A stretch of DNA of 64,000 bases from Clostridia bacterium (GCA_003249225.1 QKJQ01000016.1:124001-188000), one strand, 5' to 3'. Shown: positions 1 to 10,530, counted from the stretch's first letter. The notes: generated by a model not told the origin, from the sequence alone. Program-made: numbers and translations.

Positions 1-434
1 ATCCGGGCATGAAGATACTTGAGTTTGCCTTTGATTCAAGAGAGGACAGTGATTATTTACCGCATAATTACGATCGCAACTGTATTGTTTATACAGGAAC
101 ACATGATAATGACACAATACTTGGCTGGTTCAAAAGTATAACGCAAGAGGATCAGGCAATGGCTTGTTCCTATCTTGGACTGGTTGATAAGAAGCACGGG
201 GATTCCAGTCTGAAAGATTTGAACTGGGCATTCATCCGGCTCGCGCAGCAAAGCGTTGCAAAGACCTGCATCATACCGATTCAGGACTATCTTGGTCTGG
301 GTAGTGAGAGCAGGATCAACATTCCTTCCACATTAGGAAGAAACTGGAGATGGCGGTTGAAACAAACAGACATAAGTCCGGAATTGATAGAAAAGATACG
401 TGAGATGACAAAGTTGTACGGCAGACTTTCATAG
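1..434 (+). CDS. malQ: 4-alpha-glucanotransferase, C-terminal part (5' end outside window)
   Basis: This is the C-terminal end of a GH77 amylomaltase, the cytosolic enzyme that disproportionates maltodextrins. The reading frame is open to the window edge, and the first visible residues (PGMKILEFAF) match the conserved internal MalQ motif, so the ATG at 9 is not the real start. The stretch YTGTHDNDTILGW contains the conserved HDN of GH77, and the tail (IPSTLGRNWRWRL) matches the family end. The upstream part of the protein is missing only because the window begins here. The LacI regulators and glycogen phosphorylase that follow place it in a maltodextrin/glycogen utilisation locus. Confidence 0.93.
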   Translation, partial: PGMKILEFAFDSREDSDYLPHNYDRNCIVYTGTHDNDTILGWFKSITQEDQAMACSYLGLVDKKHGDSSLKDLNWAFIRLAQQSVAKTCIIPIQDYLGLGSESRINIPSTLGRNWRWRLKQTDISPELIEKIREMTKLYGRLS

Positions 435-455
435 GAAGTATGTGAAGTGTTGTCA

Positions 456-485
456 TTGCTTTTTTCAAGGCAGGTTTGGTATAAT
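456..485 (+). promoter_or_regulatory. Predicted sigma-A promoter for the LacI gene pair
   Basis: TTGCTT (456-461) and TATAAT (480-485) are separated by 18 bases. A TG one base upstream of the -10 box makes it an extended -10. It lies about 150 bases ahead of the first LacI gene, in the 199-base gap after malQ. The match is by eye only. Confidence 0.5.
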
Positions 486-633
486 AGTATAAAAGTAACG
501 ATTTATACCATGAGATGATCGGTGCTTTCCTGCAACTGTAAAGATGTATAATCAATCAGTGTACAAAGACTGATGCAAGACATTTTTACGAAAGGAAAGA
601 ACGCGGGGCAGATCAGCAGGAATAGGGGACATT

Positions 634-1662
634 ATGGAGACAACAATTAAGGATATTGCTAGGATTTGCGGCGTAGCTGTAAGCACTGTTTCAAGGGCAA
701 TTAACAATCACCCGGACATCAACGAAGAAACAAAAGTGCTGATCATGCAGGCTGTTCAGGATTATCATTATATACCAAACAACAGTGCCAGAAATCTCAA
801 ACGTTCTGAATCTAATACCATTGCAGTACTGATCAAAGGCATCGGTAATCCTTTCTTCAGTAATATCATGAAAGTTTTTGAAAAAGAGATCCAGAAAAAA
901 AAGTATTCCTTTCTGCTGCATCGTGTGGAAGAACATGAAGACGAGATAGAGGTCGCACTTCAGCTTGAAAAGGAAAAGAGACTAAAAGGCATTGTCTTTC
1001 TGGGTGGTTATTTTTTGCAATCCAAGGAACGGTTGAGTAAGCTGAACATTCCGTATATACTTAGTACCGGTGGGGTATCGGATGGGACCGAAAAAGAAAG
1101 CTTGTCTTATGTCTCTGTTGATGACTATAAGGAAAGCTATAAAATCGTTGATTACCTGTGCAAACTGGGACATAAAAGAATTGCTACCATTGCAGCACCA
1201 CCGATGGATGAGAACATAGGAAAGCTTCGATTAAAGGGATATAGAAGTGCATTGAAGGATAATGGAATCGAACCAGAACAGGATCTGATCTGTTATAACG
1301 AGGATGAGACTGATCAGATATTTTCCATGGAATACGGTTATAAAGCAGCAAAAAAACTGTTGGACGCCGGGGTATTCTTCACGGCCATCTTTGCAATTTC
1401 TGACAGCATCGCAATCGGAGCAGCCAAAGCAATCTTTGACAGTGGGAAGCATGTACCGGAGGATTATTCCATAGCCGGTTTTGACGGAATTGATTACGCA
1501 AAATACTATCAGCCGTCCATTACAACGATACAGCAGCCCATTGAGGATATGGCAACCGAAACAATCCGTATTTTGTTTGATCTTATCGATGGTAAAAAGA
1601 ACACGGTAGGAAAGATTTTTAGCGGAGAACTTGTGGTAGGGCAGTCAACGAAAGTTCTGTAA
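634..1662 (+). CDS. LacI family transcriptional regulator (1 of 2)
   Basis: This 342-residue protein has the standard LacI layout. An N-terminal helix-turn-helix (TIKDIARICGVAVSTVSRAI) is followed by a hinge helix (YIPNNSARNLKR) and a two-lobe periplasmic-binding-like effector domain ending in the usual FDGIDYA and TTIQQP motifs. It probably senses a sugar and controls the neighbouring malQ and glgP genes. That target is inferred from position between the two; the ligand cannot be read from sequence. The ATG follows a purine-rich AGGAATAGGGG. Its stop codon overlaps a possible first ATG of the next LacI gene, so the two are co-transcribed. Confidence 0.93.
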   Translation: METTIKDIARICGVAVSTVSRAINNHPDINEETKVLIMQAVQDYHYIPNNSARNLKRSESNTIAVLIKGIGNPFFSNIMKVFEKEIQKKKYSFLLHRVEEHEDEIEVALQLEKEKRLKGIVFLGGYFLQSKERLSKLNIPYILSTGGVSDGTEKESLSYVSVDDYKESYKIVDYLCKLGHKRIATIAAPPMDENIGKLRLKGYRSALKDNGIEPEQDLICYNEDETDQIFSMEYGYKAAKKLLDAGVFFTAIFAISDSIAIGAAKAIFDSGKHVPEDYSIAGFDGIDYAKYYQPSITTIQQPIEDMATETIRILFDLIDGKKNTVGKIFSGELVVGQSTKVL

Positions 1663-1682
1663 TGTGTGATAAGGAGAAGTTC

Positions 1683-2690
1683 ATGGCATCCATTAATGAT
1701 GTGGCGAAGAAAGCGGGCGTTGCAAAATCAACGGTATCAAAAGTTCTGAACGGTTATCGTATGGTGAGTGATGAGACAAGAGAGAAGGTTGAAAAAGCGG
1801 CAAAAGAACTTGGCTATGTACCCAATTCTTTCGCGGTCTCCCTCTCAAAAAAAGAATTCAACCGCATCGGCTTGATCGTTGATATACGACATAACCGACA
1901 GTTTGTTGACGAGATTGGAATGCAGTATCTTACCGGTGCATTTGAACGCTCGAAAGTATACCAGATGGAGACCGTGACTTTCTTCACTTCCCAATTTGAC
2001 GACATGTCAGCCGATCAGGTCATTGCTTACCTCAAATCACAGCAGATCAATGGTCTTATAATCTACAATCTTTCCATTGAAAATCAGAACTTTTACCAGA
2101 TCGTAAAAGAACAATTCTTTTTCTGTGTCCTGGTCGATTCTGCCATTACCAATCAAAAGACATCTTCTGTGTCGATCGACCATGAAGCCGCTCAGTATGA
2201 TGTGGCAAAGCAGACGTTAGCGGAGAATTTCTATATACAGAAGATTTTATACATCGCCGGAGGAAAAGGCGGATACATTACCAACCTACGGTTAAAAGGG
2301 ATACGAAAGCTTCAAAAAGAGATGGGTTTTCGCCTTACCATAGCCTATGGTGATTTTGATGAATATACGGCAAGAAATATAATCTTTGAATACGCAAAAA
2401 ATATTGATATTATCATATGTGCTTCGGATCTTATGGCAATCGGAGCAGTGAACGCTTTAAAGGAAATGGACATATTCCGTCCGGTATGTGGCTTTGATGG
2501 AATTGCGCTTATGGGTTATACAAAAATTCTTATGAATACTGTCAAGCAGGATTTTAAAGAAAAATCAATGAAAGCATTTGATGAAATGAAACGATTACTG
2601 GAAGGAAAACACGGAAGACATCTTGAAATTCCATACGAAATATGTAAAATAGATTATATGGACATCATTAAAAAATATAGCCGGCAATAA
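1683..2690 (+). CDS. LacI family transcriptional regulator (2 of 2)
   Basis: A second LacI-type regulator of 335 residues. Its N-terminus ([22 protein letters not shown]) is a clear helix-turn-helix, followed by the hinge and an effector domain with [12 protein letters not shown] and VCGFDGIA. The ORF track starts at 1662, but AAGGAG lies seven bases before the ATG at 1683, which I prefer. It is divergent in sequence from the regulator just upstream and therefore not a recent duplicate. Its gene ends 94 bases before glgP, and a 12-base palindrome of LacI-operator type sits between them, suggesting it or its partner controls glgP. Confidence 0.9.
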   Translation: MASINDVAKKAGVAKSTVSKVLNGYRMVSDETREKVEKAAKELGYVPNSFAVSLSKKEFNRIGLIVDIRHNRQFVDEIGMQYLTGAFERSKVYQMETVTFFTSQFDDMSADQVIAYLKSQQINGLIIYNLSIENQNFYQIVKEQFFFCVLVDSAITNQKTSSVSIDHEAAQYDVAKQTLAENFYIQKILYIAGGKGGYITNLRLKGIRKLQKEMGFRLTIAYGDFDEYTARNIIFEYAKNIDIIICASDLMAIGAVNALKEMDIFRPVCGFDGIALMGYTKILMNTVKQDFKEKSMKAFDEMKRLLEGKHGRHLEIPYEICKIDYMDIIKKYSRQ

Positions 2691-2714
2691 GGCATATATT
2701 TTTTTGAATAAACG

Positions 2715-2726
2715 GAAACCGGTTTC
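2715..2726. promoter_or_regulatory. Candidate LacI-family operator before glgP
   Basis: GAAACCGGTTTC is a perfect 12-base palindrome with a central CG step, the form typical of LacI-family operators. It lies between the second LacI gene and the glgP start. A second small inverted repeat (CTGAAG-N6-CTTCAG) follows at about 2750-2767. Use as an operator is inference. Confidence 0.5.
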
Positions 2727-2784
2727 TGAACATAAAAGAGGAGGGACGCTGAAGAAAAAACTTCAGCAGGAAAGGAGAGAGAGG

Positions 2785-5043
2785 ATGCTAGAAGAAATCG
2801 TAAAGAAGAATTACCAGAAAGGCCTGCGGGAATGCACAAATGAAGAAATCTACCAGAGTCTTATGGAAATGGTAAAAGGGTTGGCAGAAAAAAGAGTAAA
2901 AAAGGAGCCGGAAAAAAGAAAACTGTATTACATCTCAGCAGAATTTCTGATCGGAAGACTGATGATCAATAACCTGATCAATCTGGGAATCTATGACGAG
3001 ATAAAACATCAGCTGGAAGAGAACGGTAAATCCCTCTCGGAGATCGAAGAGCTCGAGATAGAACCTTCTCTGGGGAATGGTGGACTTGGAAGACTGGCTG
3101 CCTGTTTTCTGGATTCGATCGCCAGTCTTGGTCTTCAGGGAGACGGCATCGGTCTGAATTACCATTATGGTTTGTTCAAGCAGGAATTTGTGGATAATCA
3201 GCAGACTGAGTTAAGCAATCCCTGGATTGAGAACAGCAACTGGCTGATCAGGAGGGAGAACTCTTATGACGTGCCATGCAAGGGATTTACGATGAAATCG
3301 CAGCTGTATGACATTGCTGTTACCGGTTATGATAACCGGGTAAATCATCTGCATCTGTTCGACCTTGATTCCATCGACGAAAGTATCGTAAAAGTGGGTA
3401 TCAGCTTTGATAAAGAAGATATACAGCGAAATCTGACTTTATTTCTTTATCCGGATGACAGCGATAAAAACGGAGAACTTCTTCGTATTTACCAGCAATA
3501 TTTTATGGTCTGCAATGCAGCACAGCTTATTATGGAGGAATGCAGGGAAAGAGGCAGCAATCTTTATGACTTGTTTGAATATGCGGTCATACAGATTAAT
3601 GATACTCATCCGACCCTGATTATTCCGGAACTGATCCATCGACTTATGAAAGAAGGGATCGGGCTGGAGGAAGCCATCACGATTGTATCAAAGATCTGTG
3701 TGTATACAAACCATACGATTCTGGCAGAGGCACTGGAGAAGTGGCCGCTTTCCTATCTGAAAAAAGTAGTACCGCATCTGGTTCCTATTATAAAAATACT
3801 TGATGAAAAAGTTCGTGACCGGTACAAAGATTCACATACCTATATCATCGATTCAAAAAGAAGAGTTCATATGGCACATATTGACATCCATTACTGTTAC
3901 AGCGTAAATGGAGTGGCACACCTTCACACAGAGATACTAAAGACCAACGAATTGGAAGCGTTTTTCAGGATCTACCCTGAAAAATTCAACAACAAGACCA
4001 ATGGAATTACGTTCCGAAGATGGCTGCTTTCCTGCAATGAGCCACTGACAGAATTCATTAATGGTCAGATTGGGGATAAGTATCTGAAAGATGCATTTGA
4101 GCTCGAAAACCTGTTGAACTTAAAAGGAAATGTTCCAGTACTTGAAGAACTCCTGGAAATCAAGCAGAAAAGCAAGACTGCATTAAAAGATTATCTATAT
4201 AAAGCACAGGGAATTGAACTGAATGATCAGTCGATCTATGACATCCAGATCAAGCGGCTGCATGAATACAAGCGTCAGCAGATGAATGCTTTGTATATCA
4301 TATATAAGTATCTGGAGATAAAAAAAGGAGCACGTCCCGAACGGCCGATCACCATAATTTTTGGGGCGAAGGCTGCACCTGCATATATACTCGCAAAAGA
4401 CATCATTCATCTGATCCTGTGCCTTCAGGAACTGATTCAGAACGACTCCGAGGTCAGCCCTTATCTGAAGGTCGTTATGGTCGAGAATTATAATGTAACA
4501 CTTGCCGAAAAACTAATTCCTGCCTGTGATGTATCGGAGCAGATTTCCCTGGCGTCCAAAGAAGCGAGCGGAACCGGTAATATGAAACTTATGCTAAATG
4601 GAGCTGTGACTCTTGGTACCTTAGATGGTGCTAACGTAGAAATCGCGCAGCTGGTAGGCATGGAGAACATCTATATCTTTGGGGAATCCAGTGAAAAAGT
4701 TATGAAGCACTACAAGAAAAAGGATTATATCGCAAAGGATTACTATGAGAAGGATAAAAAGATAAAAGAACTGGTTGATTTTATTGTCAGTGATAAACTT
4801 CTGGCTATCGGACAGGAAGAGAATCTAAAGAGACTTCACCGGGAATTGATTGAAAAAGACTGGTTCATGACCCTCTTAGATCTGAATGAATATATAGAAG
4901 TAAAAGAACAGGTATTCAAAAGTTACGAGAACCGAATAAGCTGGGCCAGAAAAATGCTTGTGAATATAAGCAAGGCAGGCTATTTTTCATCCGACAGGAC
5001 AATAAGTGAATATAACGAGGACATCTGGCAGCTTCAGATGTAA
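2785..5043 (+). CDS. glgP: Glycogen/maltodextrin phosphorylase
   Basis: GT35 phosphorylase of 752 residues that releases glucose-1-phosphate from alpha-1,4-glucans using pyridoxal phosphate. Recognisable blocks are [27 protein letters not shown], the [12 protein letters not shown] motif and the cofactor site [14 protein letters not shown], whose lysine is about residue 601. The track begins at an upstream TTG (2704). I place the start at ATG 2785 because AAAGGAGAG lies just before it and homology begins there. It is somewhat shorter than the roughly 800-residue E. coli enzyme but all core blocks are present. With malQ it forms a cytosolic maltodextrin breakdown route. Confidence 0.95.
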   Translation: MLEEIVKKNYQKGLRECTNEEIYQSLMEMVKGLAEKRVKKEPEKRKLYYISAEFLIGRLMINNLINLGIYDEIKHQLEENGKSLSEIEELEIEPSLGNGGLGRLAACFLDSIASLGLQGDGIGLNYHYGLFKQEFVDNQQTELSNPWIENSNWLIRRENSYDVPCKGFTMKSQLYDIAVTGYDNRVNHLHLFDLDSIDESIVKVGISFDKEDIQRNLTLFLYPDDSDKNGELLRIYQQYFMVCNAAQLIMEECRERGSNLYDLFEYAVIQINDTHPTLIIPELIHRLMKEGIGLEEAITIVSKICVYTNHTILAEALEKWPLSYLKKVVPHLVPIIKILDEKVRDRYKDSHTYIIDSKRRVHMAHIDIHYCYSVNGVAHLHTEILKTNELEAFFRIYPEKFNNKTNGITFRRWLLSCNEPLTEFINGQIGDKYLKDAFELENLLNLKGNVPVLEELLEIKQKSKTALKDYLYKAQGIELNDQSIYDIQIKRLHEYKRQQMNALYIIYKYLEIKKGARPERPITIIFGAKAAPAYILAKDIIHLILCLQELIQNDSEVSPYLKVVMVENYNVTLAEKLIPACDVSEQISLASKEASGTGNMKLMLNGAVTLGTLDGANVEIAQLVGMENIYIFGESSEKVMKHYKKKDYIAKDYYEKDKKIKELVDFIVSDKLLAIGQEENLKRLHRELIEKDWFMTLLDLNEYIEVKEQVFKSYENRISWARKMLVNISKAGYFSSDRTISEYNEDIWQLQM

Positions 5044-5050
5044 AAACAGA

Positions 5051-5095
5051 CAGCAACCGGGAATGGAAGGCATATATTCCCGGTTGCTGTAATTT
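5051..5095 (+). terminator. Hairpin terminator after glgP
   Basis: A perfect 14-base-pair stem (5051-5064 with 5076-5089) begins ten bases after the glgP stop and is followed by TAATTTAT. The T tract is weak, but the stem is long and GC-rich. Confidence 0.75.
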
Positions 5096-5399
5096 ATATG
5101 AAAAAAAGCCACGAATACAAAAAAAAGTTCCATTCTTTAATAAAAAAAGCGTGCAAAAACAGAAAACACAGTGTATTATCAACTAATATAAAAGGGAAAA
5201 CTTTCGTAAAAGAAAAACTTGGGCCGGTTGGTCTAGTGTAATCTTTAAAATACCTAGGTACAATGGTGTGCTATTTGTTAATTATTCGGATTCGGATTGC
5301 GATATTCATAGATTGCTGCAAAGAGGCGGCAGGATGGGAATATCTTTTTTTATACATACAAAACCTTTGGGCTGTATGGTATGAAAGGGAGTGATGGCA
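5096..5399. other. 304-base gap before the Amt-GGDEF gene
   Basis: No credible ORF is visible. It holds a 10-base palindrome TACCTAGGTA (5251-5260) and a short GC hairpin (TGCTGC-N6-GCGGCA, about 5317-5334) followed by a run of T. I looked for a c-di-GMP or nitrogen-linked riboswitch because of the downstream gene and did not recognise one. Confidence 0.4.
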
Positions 5400-7277
5400 A
5401 TGAAAAACACAGGAGACTATTTATGGGTAATTATTTCGGCAATGGTGATCTTTCTTATGCAGCCTGGATTTATGGCACTTGAAACCGGTCTGACAAGAGC
5501 AAAGAACTCCATTAATGTTGCAATTAAAAATATGTCTGATTTCATTTTGTCCGTAGCTGCTTTCTGGTTCTTTGGATTCGGACTGATGTTTGGTGAATCG
5601 TGCAATGGCTTATTTGGAACAACTGACTTTTTTGTGGATTTTGAGTTCAACGACTGGAAAGCTGCTTTCTTTATCTTTCAGGCAGTGTTTGTTGGAACGG
5701 CGGCGACGATTGATTCCGGTGCAGTGGCAGAACGTGCGAAGTTCAGTACCTATCTTTTAATGTCCTTTATTACTTCGGCTTTCATTTATCCTGTATTTGG
5801 ACACTGGGCATGGGGGGACTTCTTTTATAAGAACAATTCAGGCTGGCTGCAGGATCTGGGATTCCTTGATTTTGCAGGTTCGACAGTAGTACATTCCATT
5901 GGCGGGTGGGTTTCTCTGGCGGGTGTAATTATTATTGGACCAAGAATTGGACGTTTTACGGCAGATGGAAAAGTGAATAAAATCAGAGGACATAATCTGG
6001 TCTTTGCTTACCTTGGTGTGTTCATCCTTTTCTTTGCATGGTTTGGCTTTAACTGTGGAAGTACTTTAACGGCATCCTCGGTGATAGCAAATATATTTGC
6101 CAATACTATGATTTCCGCGTCTTTTGGCGGTATTACATCACTTTTTATCAGCTGGAAATTCAGTAAGAACCATCTTCCGGAACCAGAGAGCATTATTAAT
6201 GGAATTCTGGGCGGACTGGTTGGAATTACGGCAGGCTGCTTTTATGTGAATGAAGTCGGAGCCCTGGTCATTGGTGTCGTATCCGGTTTTATCGTATACT
6301 TTGGTTCAATTCTGCTTGAAAAACTAAAAATTGATGATGCCGTTGGTGCTATCCCCGTTCATGGGTTTGCCGGTGTATGGGGGACGATTGCCACTGGAAT
6401 TTTTATTCAGGAAAAGTATCTGATAGAGTTTGATACGACAAGATTGCATCAGATATTAATTCAGATCATCGGAGCGCTTGCTGCTTTTGTCTGGGCATTT
6501 GGACTATCGTTCCTGCTCATGAAGCTCATCAATCATTTTTATCCGATGCGTGTTTCAAGAGAACACGAAGAAATCGGACTGAATATTGCTGAACATGGTG
6601 CTAGTTCCAGTATTTTAGAATTATCCAGTTCCGTAAGAACCATCATTGAGAATAAGAATTTTAAGAATGCCGGTAGGATCGAAGTGGAACAAGGGACGGA
6701 GATCGGCGAGCTTACGACTTATTTCAACAGTATGGTGAATGAACTGAAAACGAAGGAGGAAGCGGTGGATGAAGTACTGAAATCACTTCATAAGATGGCG
6801 GTGACAGACGGACTGACGCAGATATCAAACAGAAAGAACATACTAGAGATACTGGAAAAAGAGATTGAACGGGCAAGGCGTTATCATCTTAAGCTTTCCC
6901 TGCTCCTATTTGACATAGATTATTTCAAAAAAGTGAATGATAACTTTGGACACCTGTCCGGAGATGAGGTTCTAAAGAGGATTACGAGAGAAGTAGACAA
7001 TGCAATTCGAAAATCCGATTATATCGGAAGATATGGCGGAGAAGAGTTTCTGGTCATTATGCCGGAGACAGAAGCTGAGAAAGCCTGTCTCTTTGCGAAT
7101 CGAATCAAAGATGACATAGAAAGACTGAGGTGGAACTTTGGAACCGACTATGTAATAACAATCAGCGGTGGTGTTGTAGAAAATCTGGCGGAAGAAGACT
7201 ATGTTCACATGATACACCGTGCAGATGAACTGCTTTATCTTGCCAAAGAAAAGGGCAGGAACCGCATCGAGGCATAA
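5400..7277 (+). CDS. Ammonium transporter fused to a diguanylate cyclase (Amt-GGDEF)
   Basis: A 625-residue fusion. Residues 1 to about 390 are an Amt/Mep/Rh ammonium channel with its eleven-helix hydrophobic pattern and both pore histidine motifs (VVHSIGG near 165, VHGFAGVWG near 320). A linker (TEIGELTTYFNSMVNELKTKE) resembling a HAMP/coiled-coil follows. The last 165 residues are a GGDEF domain with an intact active site (GRYGGEEF near 545) and an RKSD inhibitory site exactly five residues upstream. It should synthesise c-di-GMP under control of ammonium binding or flux. Start: AAAGGGAG is eight bases before ATG 5400; in-frame GTG 5391 and ATG 5394 are alternatives. No glnB/glnK gene lies beside it. 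Confidence 0.92.
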   Translation: MKNTGDYLWVIISAMVIFLMQPGFMALETGLTRAKNSINVAIKNMSDFILSVAAFWFFGFGLMFGESCNGLFGTTDFFVDFEFNDWKAAFFIFQAVFVGTAATIDSGAVAERAKFSTYLLMSFITSAFIYPVFGHWAWGDFFYKNNSGWLQDLGFLDFAGSTVVHSIGGWVSLAGVIIIGPRIGRFTADGKVNKIRGHNLVFAYLGVFILFFAWFGFNCGSTLTASSVIANIFANTMISASFGGITSLFISWKFSKNHLPEPESIINGILGGLVGITAGCFYVNEVGALVIGVVSGFIVYFGSILLEKLKIDDAVGAIPVHGFAGVWGTIATGIFIQEKYLIEFDTTRLHQILIQIIGALAAFVWAFGLSFLLMKLINHFYPMRVSREHEEIGLNIAEHGASSSILELSSSVRTIIENKNFKNAGRIEVEQGTEIGELTTYFNSMVNELKTKEEAVDEVLKSLHKMAVTDGLTQISNRKNILEILEKEIERARRYHLKLSLLLFDIDYFKKVNDNFGHLSGDEVLKRITREVDNAIRKSDYIGRYGGEEFLVIMPETEAEKACLFANRIKDDIERLRWNFGTDYVITISGGVVENLAEEDYVHMIHRADELLYLAKEKGRNRIEA

Positions 7278-7404
7278 GAATAAGTACAGCTTTGCTTTGA
7301 ACTGCAGTATGAAAAAGCAGGTAGATTAGTATAGACTGATATGATAGAATTTAAAAAAGTTACAAATAGCGATTTTTATAAGCTATTGAAAATGAGGTGA
7401 CCGT

Positions 7405-9042
7405 ATGAATGAGGAAATAAAAAATCTACAATGTGGCTATCTGAGGTTGTCAGAAGACGGTATCCTTCTTGAAGGAAATGATTACTTTACAGAAATGACA
7501 GGTTCCACAAAAGAAGAAATGATAAATAAACCCATGGATTATTTTTTATCGGACGCAAGCAGAATTACTTTTCATTCACATCTGCTGCTTCAGATACTTG
7601 TCACAAATCAGATCGATGAATTATATTTAACCTTGCAGACAAAGGAACGTGAAGATATTCCAATTCAACTGAATGCCAGATTCATACAGGACGAAAGGGA
7701 AAGATTCATTGAATGTGTCTTTGTCCGCACATTAAAGAGATGTTCCTATGAGAGAGAACTTCAGACTGCGAAAAAAGAATTGGAGACGGCCTATCAGGAA
7801 AAAGAAAAAATGCTTGATGAAGAGAACCGTCTTCGCAAGCTCTTTGAGACTACGCTGTATTCCATCCATGAAGGGATTATTGTTACCGATAGAAATGGCT
7901 TGATTACAGGCATGAACAAACTTGCGGAGCGATATACCGGTTGGTCATCACCCGAGGCAGTGGGCAGACCATTTACTGAAGTTTTTCAGGCTGTGAATAT
8001 AAACAATGGAGAAAAATGCGCAGCAGACATTATGAAGAAACTGGAAGAAAAGCAGCGATATGAGACAATCAAAGAAGTAAAACTGGTTTCGAAAAATAAC
8101 AGCGAGATCTATATTGAAGGAACAGCATCCTATATTCGGCAGGATAATGAAATCAACGGAGCTGTTACAACATTTCGGGATGTAACCAAACTTTTTTTCC
8201 AGGATAATATTATTGATAGTTTTCTGAACATTAATATGGAGATACTTTGTGTATACGACCTGAATCTTCATATCCATAAAATCAACAAAAAATTCATGGA
8301 GATTACAGGTTTCATGGAAGATGAATTGCTTGGCAGATCCGTGCTTTCCTATATCCATGAGGATGATGCTCCGGAGACAAAAAAAACAATAGAGAATTGC
8401 AAGGGATTTCATGAAATACATGAGGTCACGAATCGTGTTCTGTGCAAAAACGGAGACTATAAATTCTTCGAATGGAGAATTCAGTTAAGCATGGGAGAAT
8501 TCATCTTTGCTTCCGCCAGAGATGTTACATCAAAAAAACAAGAAAATGAATCCCTGGTCAATATTGCAATGAAAGATCATCTGACCGGGCTTTTTAACAG
8601 GCATTACCTGGATCGGATGATTTATGAAGAAATGGACCTGAGTGACAAAAGGGAAGAGAATATATCACTGGCGATTCTTGATCTTGATAAGTTCAAGCTT
8701 GTGAATGATACCTGGGGGCATCCAGTCGGCGATGACCAGTTAAAAACCATGGCAGACATTACGGCATCCTGTCTTCGAAAAGGGGATTGGCTCATACGAT
8801 TTGGTGGAGAGGAGTTCGTTGTTATTCTCCCAAATACAAAAGCAAAGGATGCTGTTATGGCACTCGAAAAGGTTAGAAAATCATACGAAGAATACAGGCA
8901 CCCGGTCACCGGAAGACAGACGCTGAGCGCAGGGGTTGCAGAGAAGATGCAGGGTGAGAGTTTCATGAGCTGGTATAAAAGAGCCGATGAAGCACTTTAC
9001 GAGGCAAAAAATGGAGGACGCAACAAGGTAGTGTCAAAGTAA
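7405..9042 (+). CDS. PAS-PAS-PAS-GGDEF diguanylate cyclase
   Basis: A soluble 545-residue signalling protein. Three PAS-like segments (about 5-115, 145-260 and 270-385) are separated by a short coiled coil (ELETAYQEKEKMLDEENRL). A GGDEF domain completes it, with an intact active site (RFGGEEF near residue 466) and an RKGD inhibitory site five residues ahead of it. No transmembrane segment is visible, so it senses a cytosolic signal. It probably makes c-di-GMP. It starts 127 bases after the Amt-GGDEF gene, with GAGGTG before the ATG, so the two cyclases may be co-expressed. Confidence 0.9.
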   Translation: MNEEIKNLQCGYLRLSEDGILLEGNDYFTEMTGSTKEEMINKPMDYFLSDASRITFHSHLLLQILVTNQIDELYLTLQTKEREDIPIQLNARFIQDERERFIECVFVRTLKRCSYERELQTAKKELETAYQEKEKMLDEENRLRKLFETTLYSIHEGIIVTDRNGLITGMNKLAERYTGWSSPEAVGRPFTEVFQAVNINNGEKCAADIMKKLEEKQRYETIKEVKLVSKNNSEIYIEGTASYIRQDNEINGAVTTFRDVTKLFFQDNIIDSFLNINMEILCVYDLNLHIHKINKKFMEITGFMEDELLGRSVLSYIHEDDAPETKKTIENCKGFHEIHEVTNRVLCKNGDYKFFEWRIQLSMGEFIFASARDVTSKKQENESLVNIAMKDHLTGLFNRHYLDRMIYEEMDLSDKREENISLAILDLDKFKLVNDTWGHPVGDDQLKTMADITASCLRKGDWLIRFGGEEFVVILPNTKAKDAVMALEKVRKSYEEYRHPVTGRQTLSAGVAEKMQGESFMSWYKRADEALYEAKNGGRNKVVSK

Positions 9043-9151
9043 AATCAAAAAAAATTATCTGCAGATTTTAAGTTCATTTTAGTTTCAGCTGTTATGATAT
9101 GGTTACAACGTTGAAACAATTATACAATTTTGAACATAGGAGCAGATAAAT

Positions 9152-10471
9152 ATGAAAATAAAAAAAATAATTGCTATACTTATTCTTGTAATGACAGTTA
9201 CAGTATTGGCGGGTTGTTCCGCAACAAGCAGTACAGCTACGACCACAACATCAACCAGCAGTACGACCGGAACTTCAAGCACCAGCAGTTCTGACAGCAG
9301 CACTGGCAGTACAGACAGCACACAGTCCTCGACCGATACCAGTACGATACAGACAACCACAGATGCAACGGTCGTAACTACAGTTGACGGTTCAGCTCTT
9401 GATGTTACTGACTTATTCAGTGACAGAGATTATGAGCAGACCGCGGATACTTCGGAAGCAGAATACATAACGGTAACGAGCGGTGAAGACATAACAATTA
9501 CAGAGAAGGGTGTATACGTAATCAGCGGTGAGGCAGAAGACGTAACGATCATTGTTGAAGCAGCCGATGACGCAAAGGTACAGATCGTTCTGGATGGTGT
9601 CAGCATAACCAATACAGATGCACCTGCAATCTATATTAAATCAGCAGATAAAGTCTTTGTAACAATGACTGATACCGAGAATACTCTGGAAGTTACCGGA
9701 ACGTATGTGGCAGACGGAGATACGAATCTTGATGCCGTTATATTCTCAAGATCAGATCTGGTCTTAAATGGTATAGGATCCCTGACTATTGTTTCAAATC
9801 AGGGAAATGGAATCAGCTCCAAGGATGACCTGAAGATAACAGGAGGAACCTACGATATTACGGCTGCAGAAGACGGACTGGAAGCAAATGATTTCATCGG
9901 TATTACAAGCGGAACAATAACCATTGATGCCGGACAGGATGCTATGCATTGTGAGAACGACGATGATTATACACTAGGGTACATCTACATTTATGATGGA
10001 ACAATAACAATCACGGCAGGCGATGATGGAATACATGGAACAACGATTGTTCAGATTGATGGCGGCAATATCGATGTTATAACCAGTTCAGAAGGAATTG
10101 AAGGTACTTATATACAGATCAACGGAGGTACAATTAATGTATATGCTACCGATGACGGAATCAATGCAGCAAATAAATCCTCAGCATATGATGTCGTTAT
10201 TGAAGTAAATGGCGGCGACATCACCGTGGAAGTCGGCAGCGGGGATACAGATGCTTTTGATGCGAACGGATCAATCATTATCAATGGTGGAGTAATTGAT
10301 GTTACGGCAAATTCAGGATTTGACTATGATGTATCAGGAGAACTGAACGGCGGAACCGTAACACTCAACGGAACAGTCCTCACGGAATTAACAGAGTCCA
10401 TGATGGGCGGTGGCGGAAAAGGTGGAATGACAGGCGGAATGACAGGTGGTTCAAAACCAGGCAGAAACTAA
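9152..10471 (+). CDS. Carbohydrate-binding beta-helix lipoprotein (Cthe_2159-like)
   Basis: A secreted lipoprotein of 439 residues. A signal peptide ends in the lipobox LAGC, followed by a roughly 60-residue Ser/Thr linker. The rest is a repetitive right-handed beta-helix pattern (many GG-[TN]-[IV] turns such as INGGTINVYATDDGI) typical of the Cthe_2159 carbohydrate-binding family. That family is reported to bind plant polysaccharides. The C-terminus is a glycine/methionine-rich tail (MMGGGGKGGMTGGM). It stands alone with its own terminator. Family assignment is from pattern recognition; the ligand is unknown. Confidence 0.82.
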   Translation: MKIKKIIAILILVMTVTVLAGCSATSSTATTTTSTSSTTGTSSTSSSDSSTGSTDSTQSSTDTSTIQTTTDATVVTTVDGSALDVTDLFSDRDYEQTADTSEAEYITVTSGEDITITEKGVYVISGEAEDVTIIVEAADDAKVQIVLDGVSITNTDAPAIYIKSADKVFVTMTDTENTLEVTGTYVADGDTNLDAVIFSRSDLVLNGIGSLTIVSNQGNGISSKDDLKITGGTYDITAAEDGLEANDFIGITSGTITIDAGQDAMHCENDDDYTLGYIYIYDGTITITAGDDGIHGTTIVQIDGGNIDVITSSEGIEGTYIQINGGTINVYATDDGINAANKSSAYDVVIEVNGGDITVEVGSGDTDAFDANGSIIINGGVIDVTANSGFDYDVSGELNGGTVTLNGTVLTELTESMMGGGGKGGMTGGMTGGSKPGRN

Positions 10472-10493
10472 CAAAATAGTAAATATAGATGTC

Positions 10494-10530
10494 AGGAGCA
10501 GCAGTTCATCAAAGGACTGCTGCTCCTTTT
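10494..10530 (+). terminator. Intrinsic terminator
   Basis: A perfect 12-base-pair stem (AGGAGCAGCAGT with ACTGCTGCTCCT) followed by TTTT, 23 bases after the lipoprotein stop. Confidence 0.9.

Noticed and set aside
5096-5399. c-di-GMP riboswitch before the Amt-GGDEF gene
   Set aside because: No GEMM-I or GEMM-II core could be drawn; only a short hairpin and a palindrome are present.
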